Below, one piece after another: positions 51,250 through 62,492 of a stretch of DNA of 64,000 nucleotides (position 1 is the first letter of the stretch; every line of letters begins with the position of its first letter). The notes beneath the pieces were generated by a model. That model ran no database searches. It was not told the origin of the DNA and saw only the letters and a list, made by a program, of their open reading frames with translations. The position numbers were made by a program, and so were the translations under genes. The DNA is from Streptococcus varani (GTDB lineage: Bacteria > Bacillota > Bacilli > Lactobacillales > Streptococcaceae), in NCBI RefSeq assembly GCF_001375655.1, contig NZ_CTEN01000001.1, positions 1 through 64,000 of the forward strand. The letters are read 5' to 3'.

Positions 51250-53046
51250 CTACTCAAAGACAAACTGGTTGTGGTAGAGCTCGGAATAGAAACCATCTTG
51301 GCGGAGCAGTTCTTGGTGATTGCCTTGCTCGATGACTTGACCATCTTTAAGAACGATGATTTGATCAGCATTCAAAATGGTCTTGAGACGGTGGGCAATG
51401 ACGAAGCTAGTCCGTCCAGCAACGATAGCTTCCATGGCTTTTTGAATCTTACTTTCCGTTACTGTGTCCACGTTTGAGGTTGCTTCGTCCAAGATCAGGA
51501 CTTGGGGATCGGTCAACAGCGTTCTAGCAATGGAAATCAGCTGTTTCTGACCAGTTGAGAAAACATTCTCATCATCTGAAACATGAGTTTCATACCCATC
51601 TGGCAAACTCATAATAAATTCATGAATATGGGTCGCACGCGCAGCCGTTTCCACCATCTCTTGAGAGACTTGAGGGTTACCAAATCGAATGTTATCGGCA
51701 ATTGTTCCGCTGAAAAGAACAGACTCCTGCAGAACAATCCCTGTATTTTGACGCAGGCTATCTAAATCATAATCTCTGATGTCTTTACCATCAAATTTAA
51801 TGGCGCCCGCATCCACATCATAAAAGCGGTTAATGAGGTTCATGATAGTCGTTTTACCAGAACCTGTCGGTCCAACAACGGCCACCATCTTGCCTTTTGG
51901 AGCTGAAATCGACACGTTGGAGAGGACTTTTTTACCAGGAATATAGGAGAAATCGATATTCTCAATCTCAACTCCCTCGCGCAATTCCGTAAACTGAGGA
52001 GCATTGACAGGACGAACTTCCTCGGGCTCGTCAAACATTTCTTGAATACGGTGAGCACCTGTGAAGGCCAATTGCAATTCGGCCCAACTAGAGGCAATCT
52101 GCATGAGGAGTTGATAATATTGCTGGGAATATTGAACAAAAGTCACCACTAGACCCAGAGCTGCAGCTGTTGTGAGGCTAGAATCATTGAGGACCATGGT
52201 AGAGCCAACAAAGATAACAATAGCTGTATTAACCAGACCCATACCATTCATAACAGGGAAGAGAAGACCTGCAAAGAGTCGACCTTTGAAGGTAGCAGCC
52301 CGAACATTTTCATTGAGAGTTAAGAAGCCTTTAATGGTATCTTCTTGCACCCCTTGGACGATAATAGCTTTCTGACCAGAAATCTTCTCATTCATGTAGG
52401 CGTTGAGTTCCCCTACTGCTGCTTGTTGGCGATCTGTATATTTCCGAGCTGTTTTGATAATAAACACTAAGAAAATAAGAGCTACTGGCGTCGAGGCTAC
52501 CGTTACAAAAGCGAGCTTGACATTGAGGTCAAACATGATCCAAACTAGACCGATATAAAGAGCAATATTGGTCATGACCTGGATGAAGCTCATATTGAAG
52601 GAGTTTTGGATATTATCCAAATCACTGGTGAAGCGAGAGAGGATATCCCCATCTTTATGGCTATCAAAGAATTGAATCGTTAAGCGTTCCAACTTGCCAA
52701 AAAGACCTTTGCGCATACGGTTCGTTGAATGACCAATGATGCGTGTAAAGAGAAAGGAGAAGATCAATGTTGCACTCGTTTGACTCAGATAGGCCATCAA
52801 GAGCCTGCCCATCACTGCTTGGAAAGCGTCCATGGTTGGCTTCACAAAATCCTTGCCACTTGCTTCCGCAATAGCTTTGGTCTTAAAGTATTCTTGAACC
52901 CAGGTTCCTAATTCTGTCAAAGCTTGGCCCAAATAAACCGGAGCCTTAACCTGCATATAGGTAGCAATAATGATCATCAAAAAGATGACAGCAAAGGATA
53001 GTTTGTAACGTTTTAAATAAAACCAGAAAAATCGTGCTGTTTTCAT
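51250..53046 (-). CDS. Heterodimeric ABC multidrug exporter subunit (SatB-like)
   Basis: 598 aa, six-helix exporter domain plus nucleotide-binding domain. Walker [10 protein letters not shown] and Walker [13 protein letters not shown] are canonical, but the signature reads [13 protein letters not shown] (STGQ instead of SGGQ). With the Asp-type Walker B of the upstream subunit this makes one degenerate ATP site, the mark of heterodimeric exporters such as LmrCD and PatAB. The gene order MarR-ABC-ABC matches the SatR-SatA-SatB fluoroquinolone efflux locus of S. suis. Confidence 0.88.
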   Translation of the reverse strand: MKTARFFWFYLKRYKLSFAVIFLMIIIATYMQVKAPVYLGQALTELGTWVQEYFKTKAIAEASGKDFVKPTMDAFQAVMGRLLMAYLSQTSATLIFSFLFTRIIGHSTNRMRKGLFGKLERLTIQFFDSHKDGDILSRFTSDLDNIQNSFNMSFIQVMTNIALYIGLVWIMFDLNVKLAFVTVASTPVALIFLVFIIKTARKYTDRQQAAVGELNAYMNEKISGQKAIIVQGVQEDTIKGFLTLNENVRAATFKGRLFAGLLFPVMNGMGLVNTAIVIFVGSTMVLNDSSLTTAAALGLVVTFVQYSQQYYQLLMQIASSWAELQLAFTGAHRIQEMFDEPEEVRPVNAPQFTELREGVEIENIDFSYIPGKKVLSNVSISAPKGKMVAVVGPTGSGKTTIMNLINRFYDVDAGAIKFDGKDIRDYDLDSLRQNTGIVLQESVLFSGTIADNIRFGNPQVSQEMVETAARATHIHEFIMSLPDGYETHVSDDENVFSTGQKQLISIARTLLTDPQVLILDEATSNVDTVTESKIQKAMEAIVAGRTSFVIAHRLKTILNADQIIVLKDGQVIEQGNHQELLRQDGFYSELYHNQFVFE

Positions 53047-54758
53047 TAGTCTTCAAGCTCCTTTCCTTTTTGGGTTTCATAAATTTCACGGTAAACCGCA
53101 TTACTGGCTACTAATTCTTTGTGGGTTCCCTGACCAATCAGGCGACCTTCATCTAGAACTAAAATCTTATCAGCCTTAACCACAGATGAAATCTTCTGAG
53201 CGACAATAACGGTTGTCGTTTCTTTCAAATCTTTATTGAGAGCTTCTTGAACCAGTTTTTCACTCTTAGCATCTAGAGCTGAGGTCGAGTCATCCAAGAC
53301 TAGGACTTTCGGCTGTCCGATTACACCACGCGCGATAGACATCCGCTGCTTCTGTCCACCTGAGAAGTTATTGCCTCGCTCTTCCACATGACTCTCGTAA
53401 GAGTTATCCAAACGATCAATAAACTCCTTGGCCTGGGCAATACCTGAGGCCCGCTCGAGGGCTTCCAAATCAGCGTTTGGATTCCCTTGACGCAAATTAT
53501 ACGCAATCGTCCCTGAAAAGAGAACAGCTTTCTGAAGTACGATAGATACCGTATCTTTCAGGGTTTCTTGACTGATTTCTTTCAAATCTCGGCCACCGAT
53601 GGTAATCTTCCCTTCTTGTGGATCAAAGAGTCGTGGAATCAACTGCGCAAGAGTGGATTTGCCTGCACCCGTCGCACCGACAATCCCAATCATCTGGCCA
53701 CTTTTAGCCTCAAAGGAAACATTTTTCAAACTGGGTTCGCTATCCTTAGGATAGGTAAAACTGACATTATCAAAGACTAGATCCCCTGACAATTCCTCCA
53801 ACGGGCCTTCTTGATAGGTCATGGCTGGTTCAGTATTTAAAATCTCCCCAATACGCTTGAGGGAAACGAAGGCACGACTGGCTTGCATACCGATGAAGCT
53901 AACCATAACAATAGCAAACATGAGCTGCATCATGTAGGTCATAAAGGATGCAATATTTCCGATAACTTCAGGCTCTGTCTCTACCAATCCAGAAACTAAA
54001 TAAATAGAAGAAAAGATGGCCATGTAGGCAACAAAGCTCAAGAGAGGTTGCATGATTGAGAAACCATAGCCAATAAAAAGATTAAGATCTAGCAAATCAT
54101 TGGAAACTTCCTTAAATTTTCCGTACTGGTCTTTTTCTTGTACAAATGATTTGACTACACGAGCCCCACGCAAGTTTTCCTTAGCGATAGCATTCATTCT
54201 GTCCATGAGTTTTTGGAACTTCCCAAAACGCGGCCCCATAGCCCCCATGGTCACTGCCATGATGATGGCAATGAAGATAACCATCAGAACAATCACCCAC
54301 CAAAGACTTGGCAGTGTGGAAACAGCCAGAATAAAGGCACCCACAAAGAGAATTGGAAGGCGTAGGAGGACTTGGAAAAGCATCATCATCAGGTTTTGGA
54401 TTTGATTGACGTCATTAGTCAGTCGAACAACCAAGTTCCCTGCATTAAACTCTTCCACATTGGCATAGGAGAAAGACTGAATTTTACGAAAAGCTGCTTC
54501 CCTTACATCTGCAGAAACCCCTTGCGAAATCTTGGCTGCCAAAACGGTATTGGTAGCACCAGCTAGGAGTCCCAGTCCAGCTATCATCAAGAGCCAAAAA
54601 CCAATACTATAAATCTTATCCTGATCGTTTTCTAAAACTGCAGCTAGGACATCCTTAAGAAATTGAGGTTGGGATAGAGCACTGGTAACCACCAGGCAGG
54701 TCATCAAAATCGAGCCCGCTACATACCATTTATAGGGTTTCAATGCTTGTTTAAGCAT
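53046..54758 (-). CDS. Heterodimeric ABC multidrug exporter subunit (SatA-like)
   Basis: 570 aa exporter half-transporter. Walker [10 protein letters not shown] and signature FSGGQKQR are standard, but Walker B reads [12 protein letters not shown], with Asp in place of the catalytic Glu. Its stop shares one base with the start of the partner gene and its start overlaps the MarR gene by 8 bp, so the three genes are tightly coupled. Confidence 0.88.
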   Translation of the reverse strand: MLKQALKPYKWYVAGSILMTCLVVTSALSQPQFLKDVLAAVLENDQDKIYSIGFWLLMIAGLGLLAGATNTVLAAKISQGVSADVREAAFRKIQSFSYANVEEFNAGNLVVRLTNDVNQIQNLMMMLFQVLLRLPILFVGAFILAVSTLPSLWWVIVLMVIFIAIIMAVTMGAMGPRFGKFQKLMDRMNAIAKENLRGARVVKSFVQEKDQYGKFKEVSNDLLDLNLFIGYGFSIMQPLLSFVAYMAIFSSIYLVSGLVETEPEVIGNIASFMTYMMQLMFAIVMVSFIGMQASRAFVSLKRIGEILNTEPAMTYQEGPLEELSGDLVFDNVSFTYPKDSEPSLKNVSFEAKSGQMIGIVGATGAGKSTLAQLIPRLFDPQEGKITIGGRDLKEISQETLKDTVSIVLQKAVLFSGTIAYNLRQGNPNADLEALERASGIAQAKEFIDRLDNSYESHVEERGNNFSGGQKQRMSIARGVIGQPKVLVLDDSTSALDAKSEKLVQEALNKDLKETTTVIVAQKISSVVKADKILVLDEGRLIGQGTHKELVASNAVYREIYETQKGKELED

Positions 54759-55197
54759 GATTATTCTCCTTATACTTACTAATATTTTGTTTAAGCTGTT
54801 GAATCAAGCGTAACATGACTTGAAAGTCTTCAAAAGGGATTCCCACAAAAAGCTGATCAACTAACTCCTGATGCCATTTTTTCAAAGGCTCCAATTTATC
54901 CAAAGCTAAATCTGTCATAACGACTTGCTTAAAACGCTTGTCTGTAGAGGAAGGAATGGTCTCAATAAAGCCATTTTTCTCCATTCTTTTGACCAGATTA
55001 CTGGCTACAGATTTAGAAATCTTTAACTGGGCTTCAATATCTTTGACAAAAATTTCCTTGTCTTGGTTCTTTGTCAGATAGAGAAGAACATGACCTTGCG
55101 GACCTGCCAAATGTTCCACACCATGATGTTTGGCCATTTCATCGCTGAGATATTCTAATTGATGAAAAACCTGACGGATTTCTGCCATATGGGACAT
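54751..55197 (-). CDS. MarR-family regulator (SatR-like)
   Basis: 148 aa winged-helix protein: HLAGPQGHVLLYLTKNQDKE, then the recognition region KISKSVASNLVKRMEKNGFIE and the wing PSSTDKRFKQVVMTDLA. It is first in the operon with the two exporter genes. A palindromic operator in the promoter spacer indicates autorepression, relieved by ligand or mutation. Confidence 0.9.
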   Translation of the reverse strand: MSHMAEIRQVFHQLEYLSDEMAKHHGVEHLAGPQGHVLLYLTKNQDKEIFVKDIEAQLKISKSVASNLVKRMEKNGFIETIPSSTDKRFKQVVMTDLALDKLEPLKKWHQELVDQLFVGIPFEDFQVMLRLIQQLKQNISKYKENNHA

Positions 55198-55227
55198 GAT
55201 TTTTCCTCCTTAGTTAGCACGGAAACC

Positions 55228-55256
55228 ATTATAGTTCTTAAGAGAACTATTGTCAA
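55228..55256 (-). promoter_or_regulatory. MarR operon promoter with palindromic operator
   Basis: On the minus strand: -35 TTGACA (55251-55256), 17-bp spacer, -10 TATAAT (55228-55233). TAGTTCT-CTTA-AGAACTA (55232-55249, 7-bp perfect arms) fills the spacer, an ideal place for a MarR dimer. Confidence 0.85.
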
Positions 55257-55350
55257 GAGAAGCATTCCTTTATTTTCAAAAATAAAAATAGGAGTGACGA
55301 GATATTCCATCTCGCACCCCATTCATAGCAAATCGGTAGCTTATTAAATA

Positions 55351-56583
55351 TTATTTTGCCAAATAATCTAGAGCCACCGCCAAGTCTACATCTCTTTCTA
55401 TATGTTCAGGTGTCCAAGGGATTTCAATATCTGGTAAAACTCCTTTATCTGCCAGACTTCTAGATGTTGGATAGAGTAATTCATAATCCCCAAAATCAGC
55501 CACACAACAGTTGGAATAATCTAAAATCCCCATGGTTGGACGCCCAATCACTGTCACCTTCGGCATTTGTCTCATGATATCCACAAAATTATCTCCAGAA
55601 GAACCACAAGTTACATCTGAAAGGACAAGAATCTTTTCTGGCGCTTCTTCCAATCCTATAAAGTGACCAAAATAATCATCTTCATCCTCACCATACGTTT
55701 GATAATCCTTGTCTTGATTGACTTCTAACTCTTTGATGAAGGCTTCAATCATCCGCTTGGATTCCTCTGAGATAGCTGGATCTGCCAAGTGATTTTCAAA
55801 CTGTTTGAGACGATGCGCCACATTGGTCGGAGTATAGAGAATTTCCATCCCAAAACCACCATCTCCGTTTAGATCTTTAAAGCCTTTCCCGACTGAGAGT
55901 GCATAGGGGAATAGAGGAAAGTAAAGCGAATCGCTCCCACCATGATTGATGCGGACATCTATGATGAGATACTTAACCTTGGCTAGTTTTGGAAAAGAGC
56001 TTTCATATAAAGATGCAATCCCTGCTTCATCATGAAAATTCTCCATCCGCATATAGTAGGTATCTGAATTGATGAAATGAGCCTCAAATGCCGACCTATT
56101 GACCACTTCTGAAACGGTAGCAACGACCACATGTAGAGACTGACCATCTCGGATAACTTCAATCGAAGCTGCACCTTTGACTAATTTTGCCCAGTCCATG
56201 TACTGGCGCTCAACTGTCTTGCTGACAAAGAAGTCCTTGTGTTCCTCAAAAAATACTGGCAAAGCCAACCCATCGATGGCGACAATTTGATCTCCTTTTT
56301 GCAGTCCAGTCTCTTCATAAGCATCAACTACGTATAAGCCATGAGGAGTCGAACGCAAGCGAAAACCGAACGGATGACTTTTTTTCGGATGAAAACTAAT
56401 ATGAGAAAGAACCCCAAAACTTGCCACATGAGATTCCATCAAATACTGGAAGTCAGCATCTGACATATCTTCTGAAATCTTCTGGCGAAATTTCTCTGGA
56501 TTTGCTCCTGAAATGTCTTTCTTGGTGGAAGAATCTTGGGTCAATATCTTTACAACTGCATCAAAAATAGCCAGTTTGTTCAT
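55351..56583 (-). CDS. S41-family (C-terminal processing) peptidase
   Basis: 410 aa from the ATG at 56583 (ribosome site AAGGAG). A PDZ-like segment (GLYVVDAYEETGLQKGDQIVAIDG) precedes the tail-specific protease domain (YLIIDVRINHGGSDSLYFPL; catalytic Ser in DVTCGSSGDNFVD). No signal peptide or membrane helix is seen, so it is probably cytoplasmic. The role is unknown. Confidence 0.85.
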   Translation of the reverse strand: MNKLAIFDAVVKILTQDSSTKKDISGANPEKFRQKISEDMSDADFQYLMESHVASFGVLSHISFHPKKSHPFGFRLRSTPHGLYVVDAYEETGLQKGDQIVAIDGLALPVFFEEHKDFFVSKTVERQYMDWAKLVKGAASIEVIRDGQSLHVVVATVSEVVNRSAFEAHFINSDTYYMRMENFHDEAGIASLYESSFPKLAKVKYLIIDVRINHGGSDSLYFPLFPYALSVGKGFKDLNGDGGFGMEILYTPTNVAHRLKQFENHLADPAISEESKRMIEAFIKELEVNQDKDYQTYGEDEDDYFGHFIGLEEAPEKILVLSDVTCGSSGDNFVDIMRQMPKVTVIGRPTMGILDYSNCCVADFGDYELLYPTSRSLADKGVLPDIEIPWTPEHIERDVDLAVALDYLAK

Positions 56584-56840
56584 TCTCAAAGCTCCTTATA
56601 AGTATGTTTTAAAACAAAGTATATCTTGTTTTTGGGAGCTTTTCAAGTTTTTCACGAGGCTGGGCAAAAAGCCCAGACCTCTTTAATAATGTTCGGTATA
56701 TGAACAATACGCAGTAGCCTAGTGGAGATTCCTTCGCTTTTTTTAAAGCTTGGACATTGACGCTGACCTTGTCAGCTCCATTTCCACACTCTAACAGTCT
56801 CCCAGACTATTAGAGCTACTAGGCTTGCGGGGTGGGAGTG

Positions 56841-56864
56841 AAAGAGCCTGGGAAGAGGCTTTTT
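56841..56864 (+). terminator. Hairpin in the 56584-57009 gap
   Basis: AAAGAGCCT / AGGCTTTT with a short loop and T-run. The surrounding gap (about 56650-56940) has a stretch rich in GGGG-TGGGA and TCCCACTCCCC that resembles streptococcal intergenic repeats. A candidate extended -10 (TGATATAAT) before gpsA lies near 56975. No gene is supported. Confidence 0.45.
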
Positions 56865-57009
56865 CAGCCCGAACCTAGAAATTAGGACGTGAGGGGAACT
56901 ATTTTTTCACTTGTCGTGTTCTGTCCCACTCCCCTTCTAACAGTTCTTGCTATCAGTAAGCCCTTTCTTATGATATAATGAATAAAACAATCTTTTACAA
57001 GGAGAGACC

Positions 57010-58026
57010 ATGGAAAAACAAACAATTGCCGTTCTCGGTCCTGGTTCATGGGGAACAGCCCTATCACAAGTATTGAATGACAATGGACACCAGGTCCGTA
57101 TCTGGGGGAATATTGAAGACCAAATTGATGAAATCAATGAGAAGCATACCAACACACGTTACTTTAAAGACATCGTTTTAGATGAGGGGATTAAAGGCTA
57201 TAAAGATTTGGCCGAGGCCTTGGATGGTGTCGATGCCGTTCTTTTTGTTGTGCCAACAAAAGTAACTCGTTTGGTTGCCAAGCAAGTAGCTGCTATTCTG
57301 GAGCATAAGGTGGTTGTTATGCACGCATCAAAAGGTTTGGAACCAGATACACATGAACGTCTCTCAACCATCTTGGAAGAAGAAATCCCTGCAGAACTGC
57401 GTAGTGAAATCGTTGTCGTATCCGGCCCTAGCCATGCCGAAGAGACAATCGTTCGTGACCTGACCCTCATTTCTGCAGCCTCTAAGGATATGGAAGTGGC
57501 TACTTATGTACAAGAAATCTTTAGCAATCGCTACTTCCGCCTCTATACCAACAACGATGTGATCGGTGTAGAAACAGCTGGTGCTTTGAAAAATATTATC
57601 GCTGTTGGAGCCGGTGCTTTACATGGTCTTGGTTTTGGTGACAATGCTAAGGCAGCTATCATCGCGCGTGGCCTGACAGAAATCACTCGTCTCGGTGTAA
57701 AAATGGGGGCCAACCCATTGACTTATTCCGGCCTATCAGGTGTAGGAGATTTGATTGTTACAGGAACATCTAGTCATTCTCGAAACTGGCGTGCTGGTGA
57801 TGCACTGGGTCGCGGTGAAAAACTAGAAGACATCGAAAAGAATATGGGCATGGTCATTGAGGGCATTTCAACGACTCGTGCTGCCTACGAATTAGCTCAA
57901 GAATTGGGTGTTTATATGCCCATTACTCAGGCTATCTACAGTGTCATCTACCAAGGTGCTCGCATCGAAGATGCGATTAAAACGATCATGGCCGGGGAAT
58001 TCCGCCAAGAAAATGAATGGTCATAA
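57010..58026 (+). CDS. gpsA: Glycerol-3-phosphate dehydrogenase [NAD(P)+]
   Basis: 338 aa. The Rossmann motif [13 protein letters not shown] is N-terminal, VSGPSHAEE follows, and the catalytic Lys is in [18 protein letters not shown]. It makes sn-glycerol-3-phosphate for phospholipids. It has ribosome site AAGGAG. galU follows after 15 bp, the usual streptococcal pair. Confidence 0.96.
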   Translation: MEKQTIAVLGPGSWGTALSQVLNDNGHQVRIWGNIEDQIDEINEKHTNTRYFKDIVLDEGIKGYKDLAEALDGVDAVLFVVPTKVTRLVAKQVAAILEHKVVVMHASKGLEPDTHERLSTILEEEIPAELRSEIVVVSGPSHAEETIVRDLTLISAASKDMEVATYVQEIFSNRYFRLYTNNDVIGVETAGALKNIIAVGAGALHGLGFGDNAKAAIIARGLTEITRLGVKMGANPLTYSGLSGVGDLIVTGTSSHSRNWRAGDALGRGEKLEDIEKNMGMVIEGISTTRAAYELAQELGVYMPITQAIYSVIYQGARIEDAIKTIMAGEFRQENEWS

Positions 58027-58041
58027 GCTAGGAGAATACCG

Positions 58042-58950
58042 ATGAAAAAACAAGTTAGAAAAGCTGTTATTCCTGCTGCTGGTCTTGGTACACGCTTCCT
58101 ACCAGCTACTAAGGCTCTCGCCAAAGAAATGTTACCTATCGTAGATAAACCAACTATTCAATTTATCGTTGAAGAAGCCCTTGCTTCTGGTATCGAAGAT
58201 ATCTTGGTGGTTACGGGCAAATCAAAACGATCCATTGAGGATCATTTCGATTCAAACTTTGAATTAGAACACAACCTGAAAGAAAAAGGAAAAACTGAAC
58301 TCCTCAAACTAGTGGATGAGTCAACTGGCATCCGCCTCCACTTTATCCGTCAGAGTCATCCACGTGGCCTAGGCGATGCTGTCCTTCAGGCAAAAGCTTT
58401 TGTAGGAAATGAACCTTTCGTTGTTCTCTTGGGGGATGACCTCATGGATATCAACGGAACCAATCATCCTTTAACCAAGCAGTTGATTGAAGATTATGAA
58501 GCAACCCATGCTTCTACCATCGCTGTTATGCCCGTTCCGCATGAAGAAGTCTCTTCATACGGTGTCATCGCTCCTCAAGGAGAGGGCGTGAATGGACTAT
58601 ACAGTGTTGATACCTTTGTGGAAAAACCAAAGCCAGAAGATGCTCCATCTGATTTGGCCATTATCGGTCGCTATCTCTTAACACCAGAAATCTTCGCTAT
58701 TTTGGAAAATCAAAAACCAGGTGCGGGTAATGAGATTCAATTGACGGATGCTATTGATACGCTCAATAAGACCCAACGTGTTTTTGCTCGTGAATTCAAG
58801 GGCAATCGCTATGATGTTGGTGATAAGTTTGGTTACATGAAAACATCCATTGAATACGGTCTCAACCATCCTCAAACCAAGGATGATTTAAAGAACTATA
58901 TCATTCAATTGGGAAAAGACTTGGACAGCAAAACAAAAAAAGCTGACTAA
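58042..58950 (+). CDS. galU: UTP-glucose-1-phosphate uridylyltransferase
   Basis: 302 aa. Nucleotide-binding [20 protein letters not shown] and [16 protein letters not shown] are diagnostic, with [20 protein letters not shown] later. It makes UDP-glucose for capsule, teichoic acid and glycolipid synthesis. Co-transcribed with gpsA. Confidence 0.96.
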   Translation: MKKQVRKAVIPAAGLGTRFLPATKALAKEMLPIVDKPTIQFIVEEALASGIEDILVVTGKSKRSIEDHFDSNFELEHNLKEKGKTELLKLVDESTGIRLHFIRQSHPRGLGDAVLQAKAFVGNEPFVVLLGDDLMDINGTNHPLTKQLIEDYEATHASTIAVMPVPHEEVSSYGVIAPQGEGVNGLYSVDTFVEKPKPEDAPSDLAIIGRYLLTPEIFAILENQKPGAGNEIQLTDAIDTLNKTQRVFAREFKGNRYDVGDKFGYMKTSIEYGLNHPQTKDDLKNYIIQLGKDLDSKTKKAD

Positions 58951-58953
58951 AAT

Positions 58954-58988
58954 AAAAAGCCTAGAAACCTTGATTTCTATGGCTTTTT
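58954..58988. terminator. Bidirectional terminator after galU
   Basis: AAAAAGCC-TAGAAA pairs with TTTCTA-(T)-GGCTTTTT (one bulge), loop CCTTGA. It serves galU and the convergent rhomboid gene. Confidence 0.9.
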
Positions 58989-58993
58989 CTATT

Positions 58994-59662
58994 TTATAGA
59001 GCAAGGAAGAGCATGCCCAGACTAAGGACTACATAGAGAGCCAGCGCTAAGAATCTCTTTTCTTTCTTAAACATATGTTTTTCACTAATGGTCGGCAAGA
59101 ATACCGCTGCTAATAAACCGCCAACTAAGCCTCCCAGATGACCAACAAAGCTGACATTTGGCGTAAAGAGATTGAAAATCAAATTGACAACAATAATAGC
59201 TTGATAGGATTGGCCCATTTGCTTCAGATAAGGATTACGACCGAAATAGCCCACTACTGAGACAGCTGCAAAAACGCCAAAAATTGAAGTAGAGGCTCCA
59301 GCTGCTACAACGTCTGGTGTAAAGAAGAGAGTCACAGTATTTCCCATAACACCTGACAGAAGGTAGAGAAGCAGAAAACGCCAAGAACCCCAGATTTGCT
59401 CTGCTAGTTGTCCAACGATGTAGATAGCAAAAATATTAAAGAGAAAATGTTGCCAACCGATATGAACAAAAACCGGAGTAAGAAGACGCCAAATCTGGCT
59501 CGGATCATACTTTAGATAATGTCCGTACATGCCACCAAATTCAAAGATAGTTGGGCTACTCGTTGTGTCACCAAAACGAAAAATTTGAATGGCCATAAAA
59601 ACCACCGTAGTAACTAACAAGAGGCTAAAGGTAACCGGTTGTCTTTTAATTTCATTAATCAT
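58994..59662 (-). CDS. Rhomboid-family intramembrane serine protease
   Basis: 222 aa with about six membrane helices. The catalytic Ser is in the loop GASTSIFGVFA and the His in VGHLGGLVGGLL; the HIGWQHFLFNIF helix is the conserved L1-TM2 region. It cleaves membrane proteins within the bilayer. It overlaps the upstream fthC gene by 4 bp. Confidence 0.92.
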   Translation of the reverse strand: MINEIKRQPVTFSLLLVTTVVFMAIQIFRFGDTTSSPTIFEFGGMYGHYLKYDPSQIWRLLTPVFVHIGWQHFLFNIFAIYIVGQLAEQIWGSWRFLLLYLLSGVMGNTVTLFFTPDVVAAGASTSIFGVFAAVSVVGYFGRNPYLKQMGQSYQAIIVVNLIFNLFTPNVSFVGHLGGLVGGLLAAVFLPTISEKHMFKKEKRFLALALYVVLSLGMLFLAL

Positions 59663-60183
59663 CTACAAATCACCTCCTGAACTGGAATATCATGCTCTTC
59701 TTCTTTAAATGTTGCCTGCTGAAAATCATAGATGGTGCTAACAGTTACACCTTGATAATCAGCTAAATAACGGTCATAATAACCCCCACCGTGTCCGATG
59801 CGGTAACCTTCCGCATTAAAGGCCAGACCGGGTACATGAATCAAATCGATGGCTTCTTTTGAAAAAACCTGGCCATGAGAGGGCTCCAAGACGCCGAAGT
59901 ATGATTCTTGCAGATGTTCAGGATCATAGGGCAAAAAAACCATTTGTCCAGGACCGATTACCTTAGGAACTAAGACTCGTTTCCCGTCTGCTTGAGCTTG
60001 GGCAATCAGGAAATAACTGTCAAACTCATGGTCCATAGGCAGATAAGTCGCAATGGTATGGGCAGACTGATAGACAGCTTTGTCAAGTAATTCCTCCGTC
60101 ATAACACGATCTTTTTCAGACTTTTTTTGTCTATCTTGTTTATCTAATTGCTTTAAAACAGCTTGACGAATCGATTCTTTCAT
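59659..60183 (-). CDS. fthC: 5-formyltetrahydrofolate cyclo-ligase
   Basis: 174 aa. The C-terminal signature GYRIGHGGGYYDRYL and the N-terminal ATP/substrate region (IATYLPMDHEFDS) identify the family. It converts 5-formyl-THF to methenyl-THF. Paired with the rhomboid gene as in many streptococci. Confidence 0.93.
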   Translation of the reverse strand: MKESIRQAVLKQLDKQDRQKKSEKDRVMTEELLDKAVYQSAHTIATYLPMDHEFDSYFLIAQAQADGKRVLVPKVIGPGQMVFLPYDPEHLQESYFGVLEPSHGQVFSKEAIDLIHVPGLAFNAEGYRIGHGGGYYDRYLADYQGVTVSTIYDFQQATFKEEEHDIPVQEVICR

Positions 60184-60295
60184 GCGTTCCCTTTCAAAGA
60201 TGATTATTTGCTCATTCTACCATTTTCTGACAGTCCATTCAAGAAAAAGAAAGGGCTGATTATATTAACCCTTTCATCTTATAGTCCTTTAAAAA

Positions 60296-61426
60296 TTAGT
60301 TTGCTCGAAACTGGAGAAAGGCAGAGATTTTTTCTACTGCAAAGGGGAGAACTTCTTCCTTAGGGCTCATCTTTGGATGATGAAGGGCATAAGGGGTATC
60401 CACTCCCAACCAAAACATAACGCCTGGGATCTTCTGCAATAGGTAACCAAAGTCTTCTCCCGTCATGGCAGGTGGACAAGCGATCAGATTGGTGGCTGCA
60501 TCTTGTTCAAAGAAAGTCATTAGTTGACCTGCCAAGTCTGGATTGTTTTCTACAGGCAGATAGCCGCCTTGATTGAGGACCACTTCCACTTCCATATCAA
60601 AGGCCACCGCTACACCTTCCGCGATTTTTCTCAAGCGTTTTTGCATGAGAAGGCTATTGTCTTGGGTCAAACTGCGGATAGTCCCGTGCAGTTTCGCTGT
60701 GTCTGCAATGACATTGTTGGTGGTACCCGCATGCATCGACCCAAAGGTCACGACACCACCCTGAATAGGATCCACATTACGGCTGACAATGGTCTGCACC
60801 TGGGTCACGAAGTGGGCAGCCGCCACCAAGGCATCATTAGCCTCATGTGGAAAAGCGGCATGACCGCCCTTGCCTTTGAAGGTCACCCATACTTCACAAG
60901 TTCCGGCAAAAAGAGTCCCTGTATTGGTCGCAATGTCTCCCACCTTGAGGTCAGGTCTCACGTGTAGGCCGTAAAATTCATCCGGTTTCCACTCACCAAA
61001 AGCCCCATCTTCATAGAGCAGCATCCCACCTGCCAAGTTTTCTTCAGCTGGTTGGAAGAGAAACAGAATATTGTTTTTGGGTTGTACTTGCACCAGTTCA
61101 TGGAGAAGACCGAGACCAATGGTCATATGGAAGTCATGCCCACAGGCATGCATGCGACCTTCATGTTGACTCTTGAAATCCAAACCTGTCTCTTCTGTCA
61201 CTGGTAGGCCATCCATATCTGCCCGCCATCCAATGGTTTTTTCAGGGGCAAATCCCTTTACAAAGACTAGAATGCCCGTTTGCCAAGTCTTTTGCTCTAC
61301 AAAGTCTTTGCCAGCTGTCAGCTTGGCAATTTTTTCCAAGAGGTAGACTTGTGTTTTAAACTCCTCCAAACCAATCTCTGGAATTTGGTGTAAATCACGG
61401 CGGATAGCAATTAGATCAAGTGTCAT
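60296..61426 (-). CDS. dapL: N-acetyldiaminopimelate deacetylase
   Basis: 376 aa M20D amidohydrolase: metal-binding [24 protein letters not shown], and [16 protein letters not shown] for the dimerisation domain. The family includes hippurate hydrolases, but the neighbouring dapH supports the acetyl-DAP pathway of lysine and cell-wall precursor synthesis. Confidence 0.9.
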   Translation of the reverse strand: MTLDLIAIRRDLHQIPEIGLEEFKTQVYLLEKIAKLTAGKDFVEQKTWQTGILVFVKGFAPEKTIGWRADMDGLPVTEETGLDFKSQHEGRMHACGHDFHMTIGLGLLHELVQVQPKNNILFLFQPAEENLAGGMLLYEDGAFGEWKPDEFYGLHVRPDLKVGDIATNTGTLFAGTCEVWVTFKGKGGHAAFPHEANDALVAAAHFVTQVQTIVSRNVDPIQGGVVTFGSMHAGTTNNVIADTAKLHGTIRSLTQDNSLLMQKRLRKIAEGVAVAFDMEVEVVLNQGGYLPVENNPDLAGQLMTFFEQDAATNLIACPPAMTGEDFGYLLQKIPGVMFWLGVDTPYALHHPKMSPKEEVLPFAVEKISAFLQFRAN

Positions 61427-61604
61427 AAGAAGTTTTCCTTTTTATAATACATTAGTAGAAAAGCCTGTGTTGCCACAAGCCTTAATCTTTACAACTTCAT
61501 ATTTAAGATTTAGATTTTTGCCTTTAATCTAGGAAACGCAGTCTTAAATAGGACTGAGGGTCCATTAAGACAAGTTGACGACGAATAAAGACAAAAAGAT
61601 AATC

Positions 61605-62318
61605 TTAAAGGTTTCTTAGTGCATCTTCCAAAGCTGTCTTCTGTTGGGTTTTTTCATCGATTTCCTTGATGATACGGGCTGGAACACCTGCAACGACAAC
61701 ATTTTCAGGAACATTTTGCGTCACGATGGCACCAGCAGCAACAACAGAGCCGCTACCGATTTGCACGCCTTCGATGACCACCGCGTTGGCACCGACCAAA
61801 ACATTGTCCCCCACACGAACTGGATCCGCTGAAGCAGGCTCGATGACACCAGCCAGCACAGCACCCGCACCGATATGGCTGTTTTTCCCAACCGTTGCAC
61901 GGCCACCCAGAATAGCACCCATGTCAATCATAGTTCCTGCACCGATTTCAGCACCGATATTGATGACGGCTCCCATCATGATGACTGCATTGTCTTCAAT
62001 CGTCACCTGGTCACGGATGATAGCACCGGGCTCAATCCGAGCATTAATAGCCCGTTTATCCAGCAATGGTACAGCAGAATTGCGACCATCTTGCTCCACC
62101 ACATAATCCTTGTTCTCTGTCAGGTTAGCAAGCAAGGGCTGGATGTCTTTCCAGTCACCAAAGAGAACGTTGCTCAATTTGACAACCGAAGCTGGAAGAG
62201 CTCCTGCCAATTCCCCTTCAAAAGTCACCTTAACATTGGTTTTCTTCTCCGCGTTGCCGATAAATGCGATAATTTCTTGTGCAGTCATTTTTTGTGCAGT
62301 CATTTTTTGTGCAGTCAT
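61605..62318 (-). CDS. dapH: Tetrahydrodipicolinate N-acetyltransferase
   Basis: 237 aa. A DapH N-terminal domain ([20 protein letters not shown]) precedes left-handed beta-helix hexapeptide repeats ([40 protein letters not shown]). It uses acetyl-CoA in the acetylase branch of DAP synthesis. The N-terminus carries a repeated MTAQK (three possible ATG starts, 62318, 62303 and 62288, from a 15-bp tandem repeat). None has a good ribosome site, so the true start is uncertain. Confidence 0.93.
   Translation of the reverse strand: MTAQKMTAQKMTAQEIIAFIGNAEKKTNVKVTFEGELAGALPASVVKLSNVLFGDWKDIQPLLANLTENKDYVVEQDGRNSAVPLLDKRAINARIEPGAIIRDQVTIEDNAVIMMGAVINIGAEIGAGTMIDMGAILGGRATVGKNSHIGAGAVLAGVIEPASADPVRVGDNVLVGANAVVIEGVQIGSGSVVAAGAIVTQNVPENVVVAGVPARIIKEIDEKTQQKTALEDALRNL
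62278..62318 (-). repeat. 15-bp tandem repeat at the dapH start
   Basis: The unit TGTGCAGTCATTTTT repeats about 2.7 times with a 15-bp period. Each unit carries an in-frame ATG on the minus strand and encodes MTAQK, so copy-number change keeps the reading frame but alters the start region. Confidence 0.85.
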
Positions 62319-62337
62319 AATGATGATACCAAGAGCG

Positions 62338-62364
62338 TTGACAAGGTTCGGGGAACCTTGTCAA
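62338..62364 (-). other. 11-bp perfect stem-loop in the dapH leader
   Basis: TTGACAAGGTT-CGGGG-AACCTTGTCAA lies 20 bp before the first dapH ATG. It could be a leader hairpin that affects translation or an operator. Upstream in the same leader, GCAAG...GTTTT and AAAACTTGC (about 62394-62450) can form a second stem. Confidence 0.5.
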
Positions 62365-62492
62365 TCGGGAAATGAGATCAAGCAAAGCTTTCTACTCACG
62401 CCAAGCAAGTTTTCCCTTTTAACTCGGGTTCAGTTCTTCAAAACTCCCCTTGCTAATACTCAAATCCTTCCAATTCAAATTCTATTTTTCCT

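Noticed and set aside
61666-62375. Overlapping plus-strand frames of 146 and 166 codons
   Set aside because: They are antisense shadows of dapH created by its repetitive hexapeptide codons.
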